Of a stretch of 7,332 nt of DNA, positions 4,712 through 7,332 are shown piece after piece (the first letter of the stretch is position 1; each line of letters begins with the position of its first letter). The stretch is from Ktedonobacter sp. (lineage in GTDB: Bacteria; Chloroflexota; Ktedonobacteria; Ktedonobacterales; Ktedonobacteraceae): contig DMFQ01000165.1 of NCBI GenBank assembly GCA_003450555.1, forward strand, positions 1-7,332. The letters are read 5' to 3'. Both the position numbers and the translations under genes were made by a program. The notes beneath the pieces were generated by a model that was given only the letters and a program-made list of their open reading frames with translations, made no database searches and was not told the origin of the DNA.

Positions 4712-6424
4712 TTATTCCGCTGAGAGAATGTAGGCGTAGTAGGGTTGCCCGCCATCGACGACCTCTATCTCAATGTGCGAGTTTTGACCTTTAATGCGCT
4801 TCGCTGTTTCCTGCGCCTCCTGCGCTGTGGCGTCTTCGCCGTAGTAGAGCGTCAGGATCTCAAATCGCTCAATGTGCATGCGCTGCAGCGTGTCACGAAT
4901 GACATCTTCGATGTTTTGTCCAGCGATAGTAAGGTTCCCGTTGATAAGGCCAATAAAGTCGCCTTCGCGCACACGGACGCTGCCTATCTGGACCGTGCGT
5001 ACAGCGGTGGTTATCTCAGCAGTCTGTATGTTATTGGCGGCCTCGGTCATTGTCTGGCAATTGGCGGCAAAATCTGCCTCAAAATTACATGAGAGTAGAG
5101 CGGCAATGCCCTGGGGCATCGTATCGGTCGGTACAATATACACCTCTTTGTCGGTCAGGCTGACGACCTGGCGCGCACTGAGGATGACATTGCTGTTATT
5201 GGGCAGGATAATGACCTGTTTGGCTGCTACCGTATTGACAGCTGCGAGCAGTTCCTCGGTACTAGGATTCATGGTTTGTCCACCCGAAACAATGGCGCTT
5301 ACTCCCAGACCCTGGAAGACTTTTTCAAAGCCAGCGCCAGAGACCACCGCGATGGTAGCGAGATCGGGGATGAGCGTGCTCGCACGATAATCTTCAGTGT
5401 CAGAAGCGTGTTCCGCCTCACTCTCGGCTGCGTAGGTAAGGCTTTGTTCCTGCAGATTTTCAATATTGATGTCCAACAGGCTACCCAGGCTCACACCATA
5501 GTCGAGGATTTTGCCCGGCCAGGGAACGTGAGTATGGACTTTGAGCATCTTTTCGTCGCCAGCCACTACCGTGGAGACGCCGCCCATATCAATAATCGTC
5601 TGTCGGATGCCTTCAATGTCCAGCTTTTCACCGCGTAGCAAGAACACGACCTCGTAGCCAAATTCTTCCTTGATGGTCACCCGCCCCTTTTTGATGTGGG
5701 CATCTGTCGCGGTCGAAGCTGCGGACGAGAGGGCTGCTGCCGCCACAGCGTCCAGTTGTACCGATTCGCCACGGATATAGCGCCAAGCGCCTTCCAGGAT
5801 GATGCAAAAGCCCTGCCCACCGGAATCGACTACCCCGGCCTGTTTGAGTGTTGGCAGAAGATCGGGCGTACGGGCAACGGACCTGCGGGCAGTGATGACC
5901 ACCTCCTGCATCAGTCCAACAAGATCATCGCCCCGTTCTGCGCTGATCTTAGCGGCCTCCGCGCTTTCGCGTACAACGGTCAGAATGGTTCCTTCCACCG
6001 GCTTGAGGACGGCACGGTAGGCCAGGCGTGACGCCTCTGCGAGGGCAGCTGCGAGGTCCGGGGCCGCGAAAGTCTTTTTATTCTCCAGCCCCTGAGCCAG
6101 GCCGCGCAGCGTTTGTGAAAGAATGACGCCTGAATTGCCGCGGGCGCCCATCAAGGCTCCGTGGGCTAACTTCGAGGCGATTACTCCCGCGGATGTCTCA
6201 TTGCTATCTACGATGTCGCGAATCGCTGCCTGCATGGTCGCCGACATGTTAGAACCCGTGTCTCCATCAGGTACTGGGAAGACGTTGAGCGCGTTAATAG
6301 CCTCGCGATGTTCTTCTAGCCATGCCGCGCCCGCGAGTAGAGCTTTCTTGAGATCCTGACCGTCAAAAACGCTGATACGGCGCGGTCGCTGTGTACGAAC
6401 TGTGCGAGGTGATTGTTCCTGCAT
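4712..6424 (-). CDS. fakA: Fatty acid kinase catalytic subunit FakA (DAK2/DhaL domain protein)
   Basis: FakA transfers phosphate from ATP to a fatty acid held by a DegV/FakB partner. This 570-aa protein has the N-terminal DhaL-type kinase domain: NVFPVPDGDTGSNM (47-60, with the metal-binding Asp53 and Asp55), GARGNSGVILSQ (93-104), KPVEGTILTV (141-150) and VVDSGGQGF (198-206). A middle domain follows with His297-x-His299, and a C-terminal DegV-like domain contains GGQTMNPSTEE and ILPNNSNVILSA. In the Staphylococcus protein a Cys joins the two His in the middle domain; here the aligned position in 'GYE' is Glu258. The N-terminus carries an extra Arg-rich segment of about 15 residues. The ATG at 6424 is preferred over a GTG at 6445 because GGGAG (6434-6430) precedes it by 5 bases and the longer reading would translate the repeat at 6436-6460. 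It sits 46 bases after asp23 and before degV, a natural FakA-FakB pairing. Confidence 0.92.
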   Translation of the reverse strand: MQEQSPRTVRTQRPRRISVFDGQDLKKALLAGAAWLEEHREAINALNVFPVPDGDTGSNMSATMQAAIRDIVDSNETSAGVIASKLAHGALMGARGNSGVILSQTLRGLAQGLENKKTFAAPDLAAALAEASRLAYRAVLKPVEGTILTVVRESAEAAKISAERGDDLVGLMQEVVITARRSVARTPDLLPTLKQAGVVDSGGQGFCIILEGAWRYIRGESVQLDAVAAAALSSAASTATDAHIKKGRVTIKEEFGYEVVFLLRGEKLDIEGIRQTIIDMGGVSTVVAGDEKMLKVHTHVPWPGKILDYGVSLGSLLDINIENLQEQSLTYAAESEAEHASDTEDYRASTLIPDLATIAVVSGAGFEKVFQGLGVSAIVSGGQTMNPSTEELLAAVNTVAAKQVIILPNNSNVILSARQVVSLTDKEVYIVPTDTMPQGIAALLSCNFEADFAANCQTMTEAANNIQTAEITTAVRTVQIGSVRVREGDFIGLINGNLTIAGQNIEDVIRDTLQRMHIERFEILTLYYGEDATAQEAQETAKRIKGQNSHIEIEVVDGGQPYYAYILSAE

Positions 6425-6435
6425 AGTGACTCCCA

Positions 6436-6460
6436 GGGCAACCACGAGGGACGCCCCTAC
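6436..6460. repeat. Interspersed GGGCAACCAC...GCCCCTAC-type repeat
   Basis: The sequence is a compact partial dyad, GGGCAACCACGAGGG then ACGCCCCTAC, whose GGGC and GCCC ends pair. I recall near-identical short palindromic repeats scattered between genes in Chloroflexota and cyanobacteria, but cannot confirm this here. It fills most of the 46 bases between asp23 and fakA and ends two bases from the fakA Shine-Dalgarno. The decamer GCCCCTACAA (6453-6462) is shared with 94-103. Confidence 0.6.
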
Positions 6461-6470
6461 AAATAATAGT

Positions 6471-6866
6471 TTATTTTTTGCTCTGAGGAGTAGGACCGTG
6501 GCCTAATCCCTGGACGTTGACGTTGACCTGTGCTACCGGCACGCCGAGCATCTTCTCGATAGAGAACTTGACGCTACTCATGATGTTATGCGCGATCTCT
6601 GAGATGCGTAGACCGTATTCGAGTGCCACGTAGACTTCAACAATGATCTGCTCATTGACAACACGTACCTGGACGCCATGGTTGCTCTGTTCAGGCTTGA
6701 GTAGGACTGCTTGCCCATTATGGAGGCGAGGAGCTGTGATGCCTACCACGCCGTAGCACTCGCTTGTTGCTTGTTTCGCAATAGTATGGATCGCATTGGG
6801 CAAGATCTCTATTTTACCAAGGGGACGGGAACCATGTTGTGGGTGGATAGCAGATGTTTTTGACAT
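6471..6866 (-). CDS. Asp23/Gls24 family envelope stress-response protein
   Basis: This 131-aa protein belongs to the Asp23/Gls24 (DUF322) family, alkaline-shock-related proteins that in Firmicutes sit at the membrane and influence cell-envelope homeostasis. The family signature begins with LGKIEILPNAIHTIAKQA (16-33), then GVVGI (39-43), a V/I-rich EVYVALEYG segment, and the C-terminal IMSSVKFSIEKMLG...VNVNVQGL block. There is no signal peptide or membrane segment. The ATG at 6866 is chosen over one 12 codons upstream because a purine-rich AGAGAGAAG (about 6883-6875) precedes it and the family homology starts shortly after; the site is weak. The order asp23-fakA near rpmB is a conserved arrangement in Firmicutes, and here asp23 is the first gene of the - strand cluster, with rpmB divergent. 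Confidence 0.87.
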   Translation of the reverse strand: MSKTSAIHPQHGSRPLGKIEILPNAIHTIAKQATSECYGVVGITAPRLHNGQAVLLKPEQSNHGVQVRVVNEQIIVEVYVALEYGLRISEIAHNIMSSVKFSIEKMLGVPVAQVNVNVQGLGHGPTPQSKK

Positions 6867-6890
6867 ATGCGTATCTTCTCTCTTTTGCTC

Positions 6891-6920
6891 TTGCCAGCAC
6901 AAGCAACACCATGCTATAAT
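6891..6920 (+). promoter_or_regulatory. Promoter P1 for rpmB
   Basis: TTGCCA (6891-6896), 18-base spacer, TATAAT (6915-6920) with an extended -10 TG at 6912-6913. It is a strong sigma-70-type promoter whose transcript would run through P2 into rpmB with a leader of about 190 bases. Its -35 lies 25 bases from the divergent asp23 start codon. Confidence 0.7.
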
Positions 6921-6974
6921 CGCATAACGTTGCCACAGTAGTGGCGGTTCATAGGTGACTGAGACTTGCCCAGT

Positions 6975-7003
6975 AGTATATCACTTTGCTCTTGCCAAAA
7001 CAA
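6975..7003 (-). promoter_or_regulatory. Candidate promoter for asp23-fakA
   Basis: On the - strand, TTGTTT (7003-6998) and TATACT (6980-6975) are separated by 17 bases, with an extended -10 (TGA before TATACT). Its spacer contains the -35 element of rpmB promoter P2, so the two polymerases would compete for the same DNA. The asp23 leader would be about 100 bases. Confidence 0.5.
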
Positions 7004-7021
7004 GTCTCTTTATGCTATACT
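6992..7021 (+). promoter_or_regulatory. Promoter P2 for rpmB
   Basis: TTGCCA (6992-6997), 18-base spacer, TATACT (7016-7021), again with TG of an extended -10 at 7013-7014. It is the second copy of the P1 layout. A near-palindrome, ATGGCG-T-CGCCAT (7025-7037), covers the expected transcription start and is absent from the P1 copy. Confidence 0.7.
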
Positions 7022-7078
7022 CGCATGGCGTCGCCATATCAGTAGCTGCGCGTCTAAGGTAGAATAAGATGAGAAAAT

Positions 7079-7104
7079 CTTCTGAATTTGATCAAATCAG
7101 GAAG
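7079..7104 (+). promoter_or_regulatory. rpmB leader hairpin overlapping the ribosome binding site
   Basis: The 12-base perfect palindrome ATTTGATCAAAT (7086-7097) is flanked by CTTCTG (7079-7084) and CAGGAAG (7098-7104), which extend the stem with a bulged A7085 and G7101. The right arm includes part of the GGAAGGA Shine-Dalgarno (7100-7106) of rpmB. When folded, the site would be partly covered, a layout compatible with translational control. This is inference from sequence alone. Confidence 0.4.
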
Positions 7105-7114
7105 GAATGTATAT

Positions 7115-7309
7115 ATGTCGTCAGGTCGTTGTGATATCTGTGAGCGCAAGCCCATGCATGGCAATAATGTGAGCTTCTCACAGCGGCGCACGCGTCGTCG
7201 CTTTGTACTCAACGTACAGCGCCGCCATATGGTTATGAATGGTACTCCGCGTACTGTCAATATCTGTACCCGCTGTATGCGCACAATGAATAAGTTGCCA
7301 AAAAGTTAG
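7115..7309 (+). CDS. rpmB: Large ribosomal subunit protein bL28, zinc-binding form
   Basis: This 64-aa basic protein is bL28, a component of the 50S subunit. The family signature KPMHGNNVS (12-20) is followed by RRFVLNVQ (28-35). Four cysteines, Cys6-x2-Cys9 and Cys51-x2-Cys54, form the zinc-binding (C+) version of the protein, as opposed to the cysteine-free form many bacteria carry. The ATG at 7115 is preceded by GGAAGGA (7100-7106) at 8 bases; an upstream TTG at 7088 would add nine unrelated residues. It is transcribed away from asp23 from two tandem promoters. Only 23 bases follow the TAG, so its terminator is not seen. Confidence 0.95.
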   Translation: MSSGRCDICERKPMHGNNVSFSQRRTRRRFVLNVQRRHMVMNGTPRTVNICTRCMRTMNKLPKS

Positions 7310-7332
7310 TAAAAAGCCAACAATAAAGAGGG

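Larger units (their letters stand above)
6885..7036 (+). repeat. Duplicated promoter segment, copies 101 bases apart
   Basis: Bases 6885-6935 and 6986-7036 align without gaps at 39 of 51 positions. Identity is concentrated in TTTGCTCTTGCCA, in ACAAG, in ATGCTATA and in the TCGCAT just downstream; the bases between the promoter elements have diverged. Each copy keeps CTTG-N6-CAAG (6890-6903; 6991-7004) over the -35 element, a possible protein-binding dyad. Confidence 0.75.

Noticed and set aside
4872..5390. + strand open frame of 172 codons
   Set aside because: Antisense shadow of fakA, low-complexity Ser/Ala/Leu/Thr composition, no ribosome binding site.
1..7332. CRISPR array, tRNA genes, transposase or phage genes
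   Set aside because: No regularly spaced repeats, cloverleaf-like sequences or recognisable mobile-element proteins were seen.

Overview
The window looks like chromosomal DNA from a bacterium, most likely a Chloroflexota member close to Ktedonobacteria. That assignment is inference. It rests on the protein families (DUF3090 with a C-terminal zinc finger, a four-cysteine bL28, a Gls24-FakA-DegV cluster), on recalled resemblance of two small hypothetical proteins to Chloroflexota proteins, and on a 'GGGCAACCAC...GCCCCTAC'-type intergenic repeat. I see no tRNA, rRNA, CRISPR array, transposase or phage gene. Nine protein genes are supported.

Left block (1-1870, + strand). A gene-free leader carries an inverted repeat and a perfect -10 hexamer. 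It is followed by a D-2-hydroxyacid dehydrogenase (248-1228) and, 17 bases later, a DUF3090 protein (1246-1833), probably one transcript. A 15-bp perfect stem at 1831-1870 ends this unit and probably also terminates the genes converging from the right.

Middle block (1953-2941, - strand). Two small genes overlap by ATGA. The upstream one (2363-2608) encodes an 81-residue protein whose predicted strand/helix order and C-terminal ...VPRVVGG resemble MoaD/ThiS/ubiquitin-like beta-grasp proteins. The downstream one (1953-2366) encodes a protein with one N-terminal membrane segment. This pair is the best candidate for something undescribed. To its right is a 333-base gene-free stretch holding a striking 29-position hairpin (2873-2935).

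Right block (2942-6866, - strand), in transcription order: an Asp23/Gls24 protein, a FakA-type fatty acid kinase, a DegV/FakB-type fatty-acid-binding protein and a multi-zinc-ribbon protein. FakA and FakB work together: FakB presents a bound fatty acid and FakA phosphorylates it to acyl-phosphate for phospholipid synthesis. A separate promoter is likely in front of degV. Two ligand positions differ from the studied Firmicutes proteins: the C-terminal His of DegV is Phe, and the Cys of the FakA middle domain is Glu.

Far right (6867-7309). A divergent control region separates asp23 (-) from rpmB (+, ribosomal protein bL28). It contains two near-duplicate extended -10 promoters 101 bases apart pointing at rpmB, an interleaved promoter pointing at asp23, and a hairpin that could cover the rpmB ribosome binding site.
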